A stretch of 64,000 bases of DNA from assembly GCF_019279795.1 (NCBI RefSeq), contig NC_056730.1:609336041-609400040 (forward strand), in the 5' to 3' direction. The position numbers were made by a program, and so were the translations under genes. Source of the DNA: Protopterus annectens. Lineage: Eukaryota > Chordata > Ceratodontiformes > Protopteridae. Positions 34,232 to 46,539 of the stretch are shown here, piece by piece. Each line of letters opens with the position of its first letter. Position 1 is the first letter of the stretch. The notes beneath the pieces are model-generated. The model saw only the letters and a program-made list of their open reading frames with translations, was not told the DNA's origin and ran no database searches.

Positions 34232-36676
34232 AGTAATTATCTAGAAGTACAACACTCCTCCGCTTCACTTCAGAATCTTCATATGCACTTACTTTCCTAA
34301 AGGTCTTTTGCTTGCAAAAGCAAAACCTATTACTTTCTTCCCTTTTATTGTTTCACACTCTTCTCATATAATTATTTTCTAATTTGAATCCTTCTTCCCC
34401 TTCCCCAAAGCATAATTCAAATTCCATACATCCTCTGTAAGAGTTATCTTGTTCTACCCTTATTTTATTTTTCATACAACTAACTACTATGACTTTCTCT
34501 TAATATGCTCTCTAGTATTCCATCATGTTCACATACTCTAACTGCAATCAAGAAAAGACTTTTTATACTTCTGAATTATCGCATTTTTTTCTTGAAGCTT
34601 AGTAAAATGTTCCTCATCTTTTCATTGATTTAAATTCCATTAAAACTTGCCACAAGCACCTCATGATCTAAAAAAATCTGTAAAAGCAGTACTAGCTAAA
34701 AACACCTCCTACATTCTTTCTTCATTATATGTCTCTTCTTTTATGTGTAACACCTCTGTTTCTCCTCTCTGCAATATTTCTAACGCTTTCAAATAACTTC
34801 TTAAAAAACTATTAATTTCTTTCAATTCTTAATTAAAATCCTTCATCTGCAATTAATCATATGACATATTTCCATTTCAGTAAGCAATGCTACACTTTCT
34901 CTTTTTTCATATCAGCATGCATGCTGTATAACCCAAAGCTCTTTCCTTTATGCATTCATAAATGAATGTCCTTTCTACCTATATCAACATTATCCTAATA
35001 ATTACTACTTTACTAAATCGACAAAGAAATTTACCATCCTTGAATATTCTCCTTTATCAAATGACCATTTTTTTCTTACTACCCTACCGTGTCAACTTTG
35101 AAATAAATCTTATATCTTTAAAAAAATAACATCACATTTAAGTTTTCAAAGGCATTGAAATCTTCATATCTCCTATATATACATTCTTATCACTGCTAAC
35201 ATTTATAGTAAGAAAGAGAAACTTCCTTTCATTATTAAGGATTTATATTTCTTTTTCCATTGTTTCTGCTTTATATTTGTTTTAATAACCCTTTCTCCTA
35301 CACTCCTTCTTTGCCTTCTAACTGTTATACATCTGTCCACCCTGAGCATGATGGTAATACTGAATACTTATAATATTCTGTTTCCACACCATTACTGCCC
35401 ATCCAACACTCATATCCATCCCCTAAGTCTTCACATTCCACCACTTCCTCATCTTGACTGCCTATATCACTTCCACGTACAATATCACCACACCTTTCTT
35501 CAGGTTCAGTAAGTAAAGCACTGCCCATCTCCATATCTTTTCCATACAATCCAACAAAAGTGATGCATTTTTTCTGCATTTTCCACATTCAAGTTCACAA
35601 CTGACTTTCATTTAGCTAACTTCCTTAAATTGCTCATATCTTCTTTTCTTACAGTTTTACCCAATATAATCGTATTACCCATGAAAATAATCATGCTTCT
35701 GTTTGTCACCATAAATAACAATGCCATTACATTGTTAGTTCTTACTGCAGAAGATCAACAAATAAATTTATTATTTTAACTAACAGAGTTATCCCCATTT
35801 CTCACCTCCTAATGTACATATGCCATCAATGCCCACAACATTTTATTAACATTGCCCACTGTTTTACAATATTTTAATAACATATGCTTCACTCAGCCTC
35901 CTTCAGTCATTGAAGACCAGAACTGTAGTGCCATTATCCTTCAAGTTAAAGTTTTGTATTTTTTAAAGTACCCACATCAACTGCAGCTGGTACTTAGTTA
36001 AAAGTTTCACAGTTCTGTATTTCACAGTTATGATCTCAAATCAAACACTTAAAAATGGTTTCTTACAGAAATGAATGATCGCTTTAAGACCCACAACAGT
36101 TAATTGAAGAGGTTTTACTGCTTCCTTTCAGAACAAATGATGATCTGCACTATCCGTTAGACATTGAAAATGTACTTTTTATCATCCAAATGGTCTTGAA
36201 GCAACACCACTCACCATAGCTTCATACAAATGTCTATGCGTCTCTTTTCTTCTTCTTGTTAAAAGATCAACATCTCACCCAAATAGCATAAATTAACCAC
36301 CTTATTTTGTGATATCAGAATGCAGTTCTTTAGCACCTTTCAATGGTCCTTCTAGTTTGCTGGGCTCTCACTTCCAATGGCCCATCTGAGTCAAGCAGCA
36401 TTTGCAGCAGTCTCCATACCTTGAGACATCAGTATACTGTTCTTCAATTCATGTCCATAGCACATTTTATGTAATGCCATGGTCTCTAAACTTTCAGGTT
36501 CCCAGTCAATAGCTGCATTTCCTACAGCATGTACTTCTCAGTCACTCCTGTAACAACACCAGCACTGGCCTTCACCATCTTCTAAATCCACATATGAAAA
36601 AAGCAGGGGAATTTGTTTGGTATCTTGACTAAGCTGTCCCTTGTCAGTATGATTAGGCTATGGACAGTGGGCATTT
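34232..36676. other. AT-rich region without recognisable gene
   Basis: Low-GC sequence with short frames only. The longest (35588-35325, minus, 87 codons) has no motif I recognise. No element ends were seen. Confidence 0.4.
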
Positions 36677-37281
36677 ATATCACGTCATCGAAAACCAAAA
36701 ACACTGAACACCATTTAATCAAAACTAAATAATCTAAAGCACACAATATCAAACATTCAGAACAGCAAATTTTTCCCTGGGAAAAAAATTGCTATTCTGA
36801 AACACATTCACACAACACAGGCACACCAAAAAAACAGCAATCCACACACTTACACTTAAAATCATACATCTAACCCTACACTAAACTATACCAACACTAC
36901 TATCTATCCACTTACCTTAACCCAACCCTAACCCTAAGGTCCGTCACTATCGCACACTCACCTTACCCGTGCCCTAACCCTAACTCACTTAACCCGCCCC
37001 AACCCTAAACTCTGTCACTATCGCACACTCACCTCACTAGCACCCAAACCCTAACTCATGTAACCCGTACCCTAAACCTAACATCCACACAATCACACAC
37101 TTACCTGAATCCCCGTAACTTTCCACCACAGTGCTAAAAGTAGCGAAGCCACAGAAATGGACAACCAAATTCTTTCCCTAGGAAAAAATTCAATGTTCTG
37201 CAGCTTCGTTATTTTTAGCGTTCGCTGCATAGGGTTCGACATTGTGGCATTCGACGTTATCTGCTTTCGATAACGTGATAT
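36677..37281. mobile_element. Short terminal-inverted-repeat element (MITE-like)
   Basis: ATATCACGTCATCGAAA at 36677-36693 is matched in inverse orientation by TTTCGATAACGTGATAT at 37265-37281, 16 of 17 positions. Inside, a near-palindrome of the form TTTCCCTGGGAAA occurs near the left end (about 36770-36790) and again as TTTCCCTAGGAAA near the right end (about 37173-37187), each followed by a TATTCTG or TGTTCTG phrase. A telomere-like repeat block lies between. There is no coding frame, so it would need a transposase from elsewhere. The superfamily is not identified. Confidence 0.6.
36905..37090. repeat. Tandem ~70-bp repeat with telomere-like CCCTAA motifs
   Basis: Two to three units share GTCACTATCGCACACTCACC preceded by CCCTAACCCTAA-like runs. 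CCCTAA is the vertebrate telomere unit, but only one or two copies occur per 70-bp unit. It is best read as an internal repeat of the surrounding short element and not as an interstitial telomere tract. Confidence 0.75.
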
Positions 37282-37499
37282 GAACCCGATAGTGGTACTA
37301 TCCCAGTCAACAAAAGTTAAAAGAAAAAACAGAGAGAAAGAAAGAAAAAAAAAAAAGAAAGAAAAAATAAACTATCTGGCTCCCCTTGATTGGATACATT
37401 TACACACTGTACATTCCACCCTAAGAATGAGTATTTTTTATCATCACTTAAAGAAGATATAGTAGCATTCATTAGCAATAAGTCAAACTTGCGTCCACA
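37282..37499. repeat. Purine-rich simple sequence and non-coding DNA
   Basis: AAAGAAAAAAC and GAAAGAAAGAAAAAAA runs at about 37319-37368. Nothing else was recognised. Confidence 0.6.
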
Positions 37500-37790
37500 A
37501 ACAATGGCGAATTATTACCCAGCCTGTAGCATACATTTTACAAATAAGGTTATTGAGGAGATGGTTTATGGTCAGCCTGAATTATATTTGATAAGCCTTG
37601 GCCTTTTCTGTGCTTGTTTAACTTTTTTTTAGTCATCATAGCATTGAGTCTGTCTGATTAGGGTTGTGATGGAACTCCTGTTGCAGAGAAATTAGCAAGT
37701 GTGTTCAGTCTTGGTTCATCTTGATTTCTCATCTACATTTGACACATTGCACGATGATGCAATGATAGAAAAATATTGGCCCCAATCTCT
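37500..37790 (+). pseudogene. Diverged LINE reverse transcriptase fragment (L2-like)
   Basis: A chain of frames resembles the fingers-to-palm part of a LINE reverse transcriptase: ANYYPACSIHFTNKVIEEMV (37508 onward), a decayed ...HHSIESVLIRVV-like stretch near 37640, then VLVHLDFSSTFDTLHDDAMI near 37705-37765, equivalent to the motif A region DLSSAFDTVDHD. Both frame shifts and stops are present. It is too short to place firmly but unlike the CR1 copies in this window. Confidence 0.6.
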
Positions 37791-38214
37791 CTTTACTGTC
37801 ACAGTTTCTGACTTTTATGCCTTTTGTTTATTTATTTATTTACTTAATCATTTATTCATTGATTATTTATTTCATTTGTTACCAGCAGGGTTGCAGCAAG
37901 CAAATTACATTTTCTACTCACAAGCTGAGAGTTTTACCTCCCTTGGACACCTCTCACTTAAATATTGACACAGCTCTCAAAATGCTGCCCCTCACGCAGT
38001 TAATAAATGTAAGCAGCATTTTCAGCTGTTCTCACTAACTCTCTTAAAATGTTGTTTCTAGATACCAATATTGCACTTGTTGTGAAAGGCATTCTTTCAG
38101 GCAGTTGTAGACATAGTATGTCCTGAAAAAAAGCCATGTTGATGTGATGCTCAGGAAAAACATTTACTCAGTAGTGTACAAAGAGTATGCCTGGCTACAC
38201 CTTTGGATGCCAGG
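37791..38214. other. AT-rich region without recognisable gene
   Basis: Contains a TTTATTTATTTA run near 37826-37850. No motif recognised. Confidence 0.5.
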
Positions 38215-40690
38215 ATAGTCCAACTGAGGCCTGGGGAGAAAAGTTCCACAGTAGTTACAAGTTAGACAGATAACATACAAGTATTTAAAGCAATATGTAA
38301 CAGAAACATATGGATATACAAATACTTTAGTAAAGCATGTATAGCAGTTAAATTTATTTACAAGCTTGATGTTTAGATACACAATAAGCAGTATGTTTTC
38401 CAAAACATACTAGGATTTGTGGCAGTTAAAGCTGACAATGAAAGTTAGGTAGAAGCTAAGAAAGTGTGAGGGGAGAATAGACTAGAGAAATGCACATGGA
38501 TGAGTTTGAGTTGTATGAAAATATAGGCAGAGTCAGGGAAAGGGCCTAGCCAGCAGTGAAGCATGAACATAGCCTTGTATTAGATACATATTGCTTTAGC
38601 TGATTTTTGAATGATTTAGCATTCTCATTTGGTCTAAGAGCTTGGGGTACAGAGTTATAAATTTCTGCTGTATAGAAGTACAGTGTATCTCCAGCAGTGT
38701 CCTTGGACTTGCTTACATTCAGTAACAGCTTGTTGATAGACCACAGTGATTTCTAGAACATGTTGATTTGGCTAGGACACTTTTCAGTAAGGTATGAGTT
38801 TGTGGTTAGTCAATAATTGTAAGTGATTTGGGGAGTGTTGTTGCATGAGCCACTGAAGTTGTTTTAGAGGTATACAGTGGTGAGTTTGGTAACTGGTTTG
38901 AGGTAAATTTGGCTATTTTGTTGTAACACTGGCCTAGTGAGGAGAGTGAGGTGGAATGCAGGTTGATGAGTATGGAGGCAGCATAAAGGAGGGTAGGGAG
39001 AAGGAAGCAGATGCTATGCTTGTTCTGGCTTTGTCTGTTAAGTACTTTTTGATCTTGTAGAGGGTCTTTAGTTTTGGGTGAGTACTCTTTATTGCCTGTT
39101 TTATGTAGTGGTCAAATTTCAGACTGTCATCAATAATAACTCTTAATAGTGTGATACTGGTTGCTAGCTCTGTTGCAATATTATTGGAGTAAGTGATAGT
39201 AAATAGCTGTCTGTGTGGAGCTAGTTGCTTTGGGGTGAATAGGATCAGGTTTGTTTTTTGTGGCTTTAATAGTTATTGTGAGTCTATTAGCCATGCCTCA
39301 ATGGAAGTATTGGATTTTTGTGTTAGATGTTGCAGTTTGTCTATATTATTTGCAGAACACATCAGTGTAGAGTTATCTGCATATTGTATGATGGATGCAT
39401 GTTTACTTGCAGTGTGCAGATCACTGGTGAAGATATTGAACAGCAGAAGACCTAATAATTAGCCTTGGGAGACTCCAAATGTTACAGGGAAAAGGTGGTG
39501 ATGTTGTTTTCCTGTTTAAATGTATGTATCCTGTTTGGCAGTTAGCTATGAAACCAGGATAATGATGATGATACTACAGATAATGAAAATAGTTTAAGTA
39601 ATAGTTTCTGATGGGATACAATATCAAATGCTTTGGACAGATCCAAGCACATTGCTGGACAGAGCTGACATTATTCTTACTCTGCTCGAGTGCAATGATA
39701 AAGTTTAGAAGTACAGTTGTAGTGCTGGGGAGATGACCCCATTCTGTCTTTACTGGTATAATGGGATGGGGTGAGAAGGTTGTTTTTTGTAATAAAGTTT
39801 AGGACTTGTCTATGAATGCACTTTTCTAGTATCTTTGATGGAGGAGATAAGATTTGTGTGTGATATATTATTTTTCCAAAGTGTGGAAACATATCCTTCC
39901 TTAATTGATATATTTATTAGTATTGAGACTGGGTAGGATAAGGCTTCTGCTGCTAGTTTAATATGTTCAGCTGGTATTTTATATGGGACACGGTGATAAG
40001 TTTAACTTTAAGGAGCCGCTTCTTGATCATAGCAGTAGGTACTGTTTAGAAGGCAAAGATCTTTTGGCAGCTTTGCGGTTTTAAAGAGGGTGTGGTGGGT
40101 GGGGTATTAATAAGAGAGGTAGCTGTTTGTATAAAATGAGTGCTTGGTTAGAGATACTATTTGTCTGGTTAGTTAAACATGTGGTGGGCTGTAATCATTG
40201 ACCTGCATCTAGGAGATGATTATGGCTGACAGAAGGGTTTAGGGTTGCTTTGGTTCTCAATTTGTAGTCTAGTATGGTAGTTCTTTTTTTTTTTAAGTTC
40301 TGCTCTTATTTTTGGTAGCATTTTTTAATTCTTTGTAAAACTGAAGGCTACATATAGTACTATACTTCCTCCATTTTTCTATGCATTATCCTGCTTTTTC
40401 ATTAATTCTCTAGCATCTTTAGACAGCCAGGGAACAGTGTTTGTCATAACTCTTCCATTTCTAATGGGAGCATGACTGTTTAGTATATTCATGAATGTAG
40501 TGTTAATCAAGGCTATGGCTTCATCCAGGTATAAAGTTTGTTTTACCTTCCAGATGACAGCTTTCAGATTGGAGATAAATGAGTTGGCTGGAAGGAGGAG
40601 AGGTTGTGAGCGTTATTATATTGGTGCTGCTTTTTATAAGAGCATTGTCCCTTATAACATAGATTGGGAGATGATCACTTAGGATGTCTG
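38215..40690 (-). mobile_element. L2-like LINE, copy 1, decayed
   Basis: The minus strand carries SKILEKCIHRQVLNFITKNN (about 39841-39784), the fingers region following PLSKILEK. Downstream are IQYADNSTLMCSANNID near 39390 and EAWLIDSQ, then TLLRVIIDDSLKFDHYIKQA near 39150-39090 and SLPSFMLPPYSSTC. The second Asp of the YADD catalytic pair is Asn here. The 3' end near 38225-38265 matches the end of copy 2 (CCTGGGGAGAAAAGTTCCAC against CCCGGGGAGAAAAGCTCCAC). The 5' part fades toward 40690. It is non-functional. Confidence 0.8.
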
Positions 40691-40704
40691 GAAGGGTATC
40701 AGCT

Positions 40705-40736
40705 TTTATTTATTTATTTATTTTTACATTAGTTAA
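40705..40736 (-). repeat. A-rich (TAAA)n 3' tail of L2-like copy 2
   Basis: TTATTTATTTATTTATTTTT on the + strand directly abuts the 3' end of the minus-strand LINE. It is the expected simple-repeat tail. Confidence 0.75.
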
Positions 40737-43700
40737 CTGGGATAATCCAACTGGACCCGGTCCATTTTCAGGGGAGGCCCGGGGAGAAAAGCTCCACAAT
40801 TAGATCAAGTAACAAAAATAGACAAACAGATAATGATAGCACAGAGACATGCATAATAACAATAGTGAGCTTAAAGTGTTCCAATAAACTATGAAATAAT
40901 TACAAGTCTACAAGTCTAGACCTTATAATCTTGTGTTATTTCAACAGTATGAAGATTAGGAAGAAGGCAAAGTGGAATAAGAAATACAGTCATCTTTATG
41001 TTATACATGGGCAAATCCAGATTTTCCTGAGGTGTGATTTGAGTGATTTTTTTGAATTGTGTGATAGTAGAGGAAGAAGTTATAGAAGAGGGGAGGTTAT
41101 TCCAGTTTTTAGCTATGGCATGAGAGTATAGAGCTTTCCCTGCAGTATTGTTGGCACTAGTTATACAGAGGAGAGATTTATTGGTAGAATGGAGTGGATG
41201 ATTAGTATAATAGTAGGACAGTAGTTGTTGTAGAGCTGGAGTTTTGTCAGGGTACTTCAGGATGTTGAAGGCACTGTTTGTAGGTGAGTAGTTGAGGAAA
41301 TTCTAGCCATTGAATATCCCTAAGTGCCTGGCAGTGATGGGTTTTGAAGGTAGAGTTGTTTGTTAGCAAATTTGGCAACTTTGTTTTAACATGACTCAAT
41401 TTTGTCAAGGTCAGTTTTTCTAATGTGGGTCAGGATTGGTGCTGCATACATAAGGGTGAGCAGTAGGTGAGTTTGAGCTAAGGTGATTCGTGCTTTGTCT
41501 GTGAGAAAATGTTTGTGTCTATAAAGAGTTCCCATTTTTTATGGACTTTTTGGATGGTCTGAGCAATATGGACATCAAAGCAAAGATTTTAGTCTATTTC
41601 TACCCAAAGGAGCTTAGTATGGGCCATAGTAGAGATAATAGTGCCATTTCTATAGGTGATAGAGAAAGTTAGGGGAGTAGATTTAAATTTAGTAGGGGTG
41701 AACTGGAGTAATTTAGTCTTGTTGGGGTTTAGAATAAGTTGGATGTCAGTGATCCAGCTTTCAACAGAGGTAAAGGATTCTTTGGTCAGCTGCTGTAGGG
41801 TGGTCAGAGATGGGGCTGAGCAGATAAGCATTGAGTCATCTGCATACTGTATAAGTGTGGCCTGCTGGGTGGTGGTATGCAGATTGTTTGTGAAGACAGA
41901 AAAAAGTAGTGGGCCCAGGACTGAGCCTTGTGGTACACCTATGGTAGTTGGAATTAGAGGAGATAGTTCACCTTGCCATTGGACAGATTGCTGTCTGTCT
42001 GAGAGATAGTTTTTGAACCAGGAGATGGCAGAGGGGGCAAAGGATAGGGAGGTTAGAGCATCTATAAGTTTTGTGTGAGACCATGTCAAAAGCTTTAAAG
42101 AGAGCTAAATAAATAGCAGATACATAATTATTATTGTTTCTATGCTGGTAAACCTGATTAGTAAAAGAGAGAAGAGCAGTAGTTGTGCTGTGCTGTGGGT
42201 GGAAGCCGTGCTGACTGGTGGAGAGGAGCTTATGAGTGTTCAGGAATTGCATAACTTGGGAGTGAATACATTTCGCAAGAAGCTTAGATAAGGGAGGAAG
42301 TATGGCTATTGGAGGGTAGTTTGAGAAATCATAAGAATTGCCACTTTATGTAAAGGTATAATGCATGATATCTTCCATAGTAGAGGGACATAGGCTTCTT
42401 GAATAGATCGGTTGATAAGGATTGAAACTGGGTAAGATAAGGATTCAGCTGCTATTTTTAGGAAGTTAGCAGGTATACTGTCAGCTGCAAGAGTGGTAGG
42501 TTTCAAGTTTAGGAGGAGTTTTTTGATTTTAGAGATAGGAACAGGTGAGGGAGTGAAGGAAGGCATGTCATCTGGACATTTACTAGAGGCAGATGAAGAG
42601 CTATTTTTTGGATAGTTGGGTGGACAGCATCTGGATTGAGTTAGTAAAGTGATAATTAAGTTGGAAAGCTATGTTGTTATTATTATTATTGGGGGAGGTG
42701 GGGGTAGGAGTGGTTGTTTTTCCAGGTTTTAATAGAAAATTGATAGCATGCCAAAAATTTGGGGGGTCTTTTGAATGTCTGTTTTGGAGACCAAGGAAGT
42801 AGTTTTGTTTATCAAGTTTGGTTTGTTTTTTAGCCAGATTCCTAAGTTGTTTGTAGTTTTAATTGGCTTGGTTATAGCTATCCTTTTTCCATTGCCTACT
42901 CTTGTGTCCCTACTTAGCCATGGAGTATAATTTTCCTTAGCCCTAATTTTTCTGATTGGAGAAACTGAATGTGGACACTAGTGAATATATTGTTAAAGTA
43001 GTCCACCGCCTGATCTAATCCTAAGATTCGTAGAGGTTCCCAGTTGCTCTGTTTTAATATATTGTTTAGATCCTGTGGGTTTAGTTTGCAGACATCCCTG
43101 ATTTGTCTATAGATTATAGGCTTGGAAATGCTGGTACGTTTCCTTAGGCGGAATGTAGGGTGGTGATCATTAAGCCCATCTGGTAGGCATCCTGTCTGGT
43201 AGTTTTCTTTCAGCTGTTTACTAGTGTCCAATCAATAATGGATTTCTTTTAGGATTTTGTAATTATTCTGGAGGGTTCTTGAATAAGCTGAGTAAATCCA
43301 AACAGGTTGATTTGGTTGGTGGGATTGTCAGAGTTACAGGCCAGCCAGTTGGTATTTAGGTCACCTAGTAGAATAGTCTCTTTTGGAAGGTTATGTCTGA
43401 CTCATTGAAGGATTTCTTTAATTATGGAGGTGTTGTTTCCTGGAGGGATATAGCTACAGAGAATGTTGATTTTTTTTTTTTGTGTGATTTATAGCTAGAA
43501 CAGAGTCTAAGGTTTCAGCATTTTGAAATGTGGGTAGAGGGATTTGTAGAGGTTGGAGGCTGAGTGATTTTTTGGAAAAGAATTCCTACTCCACATTCCT
43601 TCCTACCTGTTATGTCTAGCCTTAAGATATCATATCCTGGAGGGAGAATTTCTTCATTTTTGGTGCCAGGTTTTAGCCAGGTCCCTGTTATGGTTAGTAT

Positions 43701-43880
43701 ATCAGGGGAGTAGTGGTTTATAAATGCATGTAGGTCAGGGAGTTTGTTGGAGATGCTTCTGGTGTTTATATTAATGTTCAGTAGATCAGATTTTAGTTTG
43801 TTTGAGAGTATGTTGTTACATGATCCTGGGTTGGGGTGTATGTCTCCTCAGATGAGAAGTATTGTGCTTATAATAAGAAT
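40737..43880 (-). mobile_element. L2-like LINE, copy 2, longer
   Basis: Minus-strand order: endonuclease (TGTWLKPGTKNEEILPPGYD near 43690-43620; ILLGDLNTNWLACNSDN near 43375-43320), linker (KPIIYRQIRDVCKLNPQDLN near 43125-43065), fingers (PTTLAADSIPANFLKIAAES near 42505-42445) and HKLLSTSQHGFHPQHSTTTA near 42235. The palm (GVPQGSVLGPLLFSVFTNNL near 41940; LIQYADDSMLICSAPS near 41850) and the thumb near 41790-41600 follow. The family's ETW has become GTW. The palm keeps YADD. Frame breaks separate the blocks. Copies 1 and 2 are the same family in the same orientation, only about 45 bp apart. Confidence 0.85.
41589..42089 (-). pseudogene. L2-like reverse transcriptase palm, 166-codon open frame
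   Basis: Best-preserved coding block of copy 2: LIDALTSLSFAPSAISWFKN, a GVPQGSVLGPLLFS motif and QYADDSMLICS with both metal-binding Asp residues, then KESFTSVESWITDIQLILNP and NKTKLLQFTP. The frame opens inside the domain (upstream sequence, SAIYLALFKAFDMVSHKTY at about 42135-42080, is one frame away), so it is a fragment of a larger protein that copied RNA into DNA. Confidence 0.85.
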
Positions 43881-44699
43881 ATGTTTAATTGCATGTGCTA
43901 TATCTGTGAAGGATCTGCAGGAAGTTTTTCTAATGCAAGGATCTGGTAGGTAGGTCTTGTTTGTGTGCAATACAGTACAATCATTACATAATGTACAACA
44001 GATGGTAAAGTTGATGTGGGCTTTAGTATGTGCTATAGTATGTGTTGTATGATAGGAAGTGTTATCTAGTGGTATGTTGGTATGAATGCTATTGTAGTGA
44101 GAGCTAACAAGAGAAGTGATAGTAGAACTTGCATTTTAGGGTGGAAGTGGTATTTCGGTAAAGGCAGTGGTCTAATCCACATATAGGAGGAGGTGAGGGT
44201 GTGTAGCTTTTTTGCTGCTATTACCTGTTTGTAAGACTGCTACTGTTTTCAGAATATTTTATGCAGCAGTTTGATTGTATTGCTAGATAGTTATAAATAT
44301 GCTAAGGTACTAATAAAAAGGAGCTGTGATCAGTGTAACATTATGCAAGCAAATAATTGGTCGAGCAGTTTAACTGTACGCAAGAAATAAAAACATTTGC
44401 CACAAGAAAAACACTTGAGACTAGCCCCAAAATAGGAAACATAACCTACACGAGATACTTGGAAGGGGAGTGTCCTCAAATTCAAAATGACTAACGGCCA
44501 AACCCAGCTAGCGATTTGCCACACATTTCAGAATGTGGATTAAAGAAAAAAAATTTTAGAAGATGAAAAATATAATTTAACAACAGAAAATGTCCTATTT
44601 CAATCCATACCAGTGCACAAAGTCAGTTTATATAAGAAAAAAGTGAAAGGTAATATACTTTTGCACCAATATGTGTATGTTAGTGCGAGCACTGCTTTA
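43881..44699. other. Region without recognisable gene
   Basis: Sequence 5' of the L2-like copy. Some may be its 5' untranslated region. The 64-codon minus frame 44524-44330 matches nothing I know. Confidence 0.4.
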
Positions 44700-44705
44700 A
44701 ACAGT

Positions 44706-44960
44706 TCATTCTTTCAACAGTCTGTCTCTTGGTTTCATTGCCTTTGATTTGGGCTTTGCTGCCTTAATCGGTTTCTTTGCTGCACCCTACTGCCTTGGTT
44801 GGCTTCTTAACCTTTTTTGGAAACGGAGTTAGGCTTTTTCACCTTTGCGGTGGCTTTAGCCTTGGACTTTTTCTAGATCTTTTTTTGAGGCTTGGCACTG
44901 GATTTCATTGTGGGCTTGGCAGTACTTTTTTTTCTTTTCAGGCTTCCCTTCCCAGCTTGT
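44706..44960 (-). pseudogene. Histone H1-like C-terminal tail, decayed
   Basis: The minus strand from 44960 reads KKSTAKPTMKSSAKPQKKI, a stop, then KKSKAKATAKVKKPNSVSKK. After a frameshift comes KKVKKPTKAVG, and after another AKKPIKAAKPKSKAMKPRDR, ending LLKE and a stop. The Lys/Ala/Pro repeats (KKPTKA, KAAKPKSKA) are the signature of linker histone tails. No globular domain was found upstream, so only the tail remains. One internal stop and two frameshifts within 85 residues make it a pseudogene, probably a truncated retrocopy. It could also be another Lys-rich nuclear protein; the histone reading rests on composition and repeat style. Confidence 0.55.
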
Positions 44961-46539
44961 AAATAAATAGTCCAGAAATCAGCTGACTCATGGGAGAACA
45001 ACAGCCTGATCCTCTGTGCACAGCCTTGCCTTCTCTACTGTAATTTTGTTGGATTGTTGATCAGTATCCAATCAATTGTTGCTGCTTTGTTGGTTTATTG
45101 TGAGCTGAAATTTTAGGAAGCTCATAGAAGGCTGTTTTGCATATAAATTGTTCATCATGTTACTCTCTGTGAGATAAAGTTCCTCAGGAGTTGATTCTGG
45201 CATCACTGCTTGTCATGGAGTAGGGTTACCACTGGGAGATAGATCTGAAATGGTATTATATGCTTATGTTGTAGCTTCACCTGTATCATTTTGCAAACTA
45301 ATATTGCTGATGGGAAATTTCTCAAAATTCCAGCAACTACTACCAAAGTCAAAAAGTGAAATACATTTTGCATGGGATTTAACAAAGCTTGCACTTATGG
45401 TGAAGGACTTGTAGTAGCTAAGCACCAGACAGAAATTTCTGAAACCAATCCAGTAAATTGTTGCTCATCATAAGCAGCTTGCTATTCAGTGACCAAGCTT
45501 AATTGAGACCGCTATTCATAAAATCAAGACTGCACTATTGAATGGCTGATCATGTTTGGTGTTGCATGTTAATATATATTCAGAATAACCATTTTTTATG
45601 TAAATGGCAGAAGGCAACTGAGGTAGCTTCTCTGTGCAATTGCAGTGAATTTTAGGTGGCAACATTACTTTTTCTTTTTAAATAAATTAAAAAAAGTCAT
45701 CTGATAATTACCAAGCTAGTCAGCAGCCCAAAGACCTCAGTCTTCCATTATTACACTGCCACATTGCTAGGCAAGATAGCATTTTAAACAAAACGGGTGG
45801 TCTAATAAGACAGTCCCTGGGATTCATTAATGCCTATACTAAAGGTATACCTTTCTGAATGAACAGACAGCACATGCATAAGTCACACCTTTTTCCTCCT
45901 AATTTTAATTTTCCTACTAATTTTCTTGCAGACTTAAATATCAAAGGGGTTTCATAAAGGTTTCCACAAAGATTAAACTTTATGTATGGTTAGTGCAATC
46001 TTTCTGAGTGACTAGAAAGCACTACAAATGTGGTGGGGATGTTCTTGAATACAGATCATGTACACTTACCATTAATTAATCTGACCCAGCTAGCTCACTG
46101 CAGCTCAATAAACAACTTAATTACTCATGAACATTCTGTTCAGAGATCTCTTTGTGAATCACTACTTGCATTTTAGATAGAAAAGTTCACCTCAACATGA
46201 GACTTCATTGAGTTGTATCCACTCTTCTTCTGAATCCCAACCCATGTCTTTTTTAATGAACAGTTCTTTGCAACATTTCAGGCTGGCACAAAATGGCCCT
46301 AGGTTTTTTGAGGATTCTATCTCCCCAGATTTTGACTTAGCTCTGGAATTTATGGAAAGGAGAAATACTGTATCTTCATTTCATCTCCCTGTCAATGCCA
46401 TTCTTTCCTCATTCATTTTCTTGAATATTTAGATTATCATCTTTTATTCATGCCTGTTAGAGGTTTCTAAATCAATGTCTCCCCCACCTACATATCCTTG
46501 ACTCCCCCCACATTGCCCATTAAACTATACCTCCCCCCA
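44961..46539. other. Region without recognisable gene
   Basis: Several frames of 60-75 codons but no conserved motif on either strand. Confidence 0.4.

Noticed and set aside
35325..35588. 87-codon minus-strand frame as a host gene
   Set aside because: No motif, no splice context, and the length is ordinary for chance in this region.
36905..37090. Interstitial telomere
   Set aside because: CCCTAA occurs only once or twice per ~70-bp unit, inside a short TIR element; no long pure array.
44777..44962. 61-codon + frame
   Set aside because: Antisense to the Lys-rich histone-like tail, which explains its Phe/Leu-rich composition.
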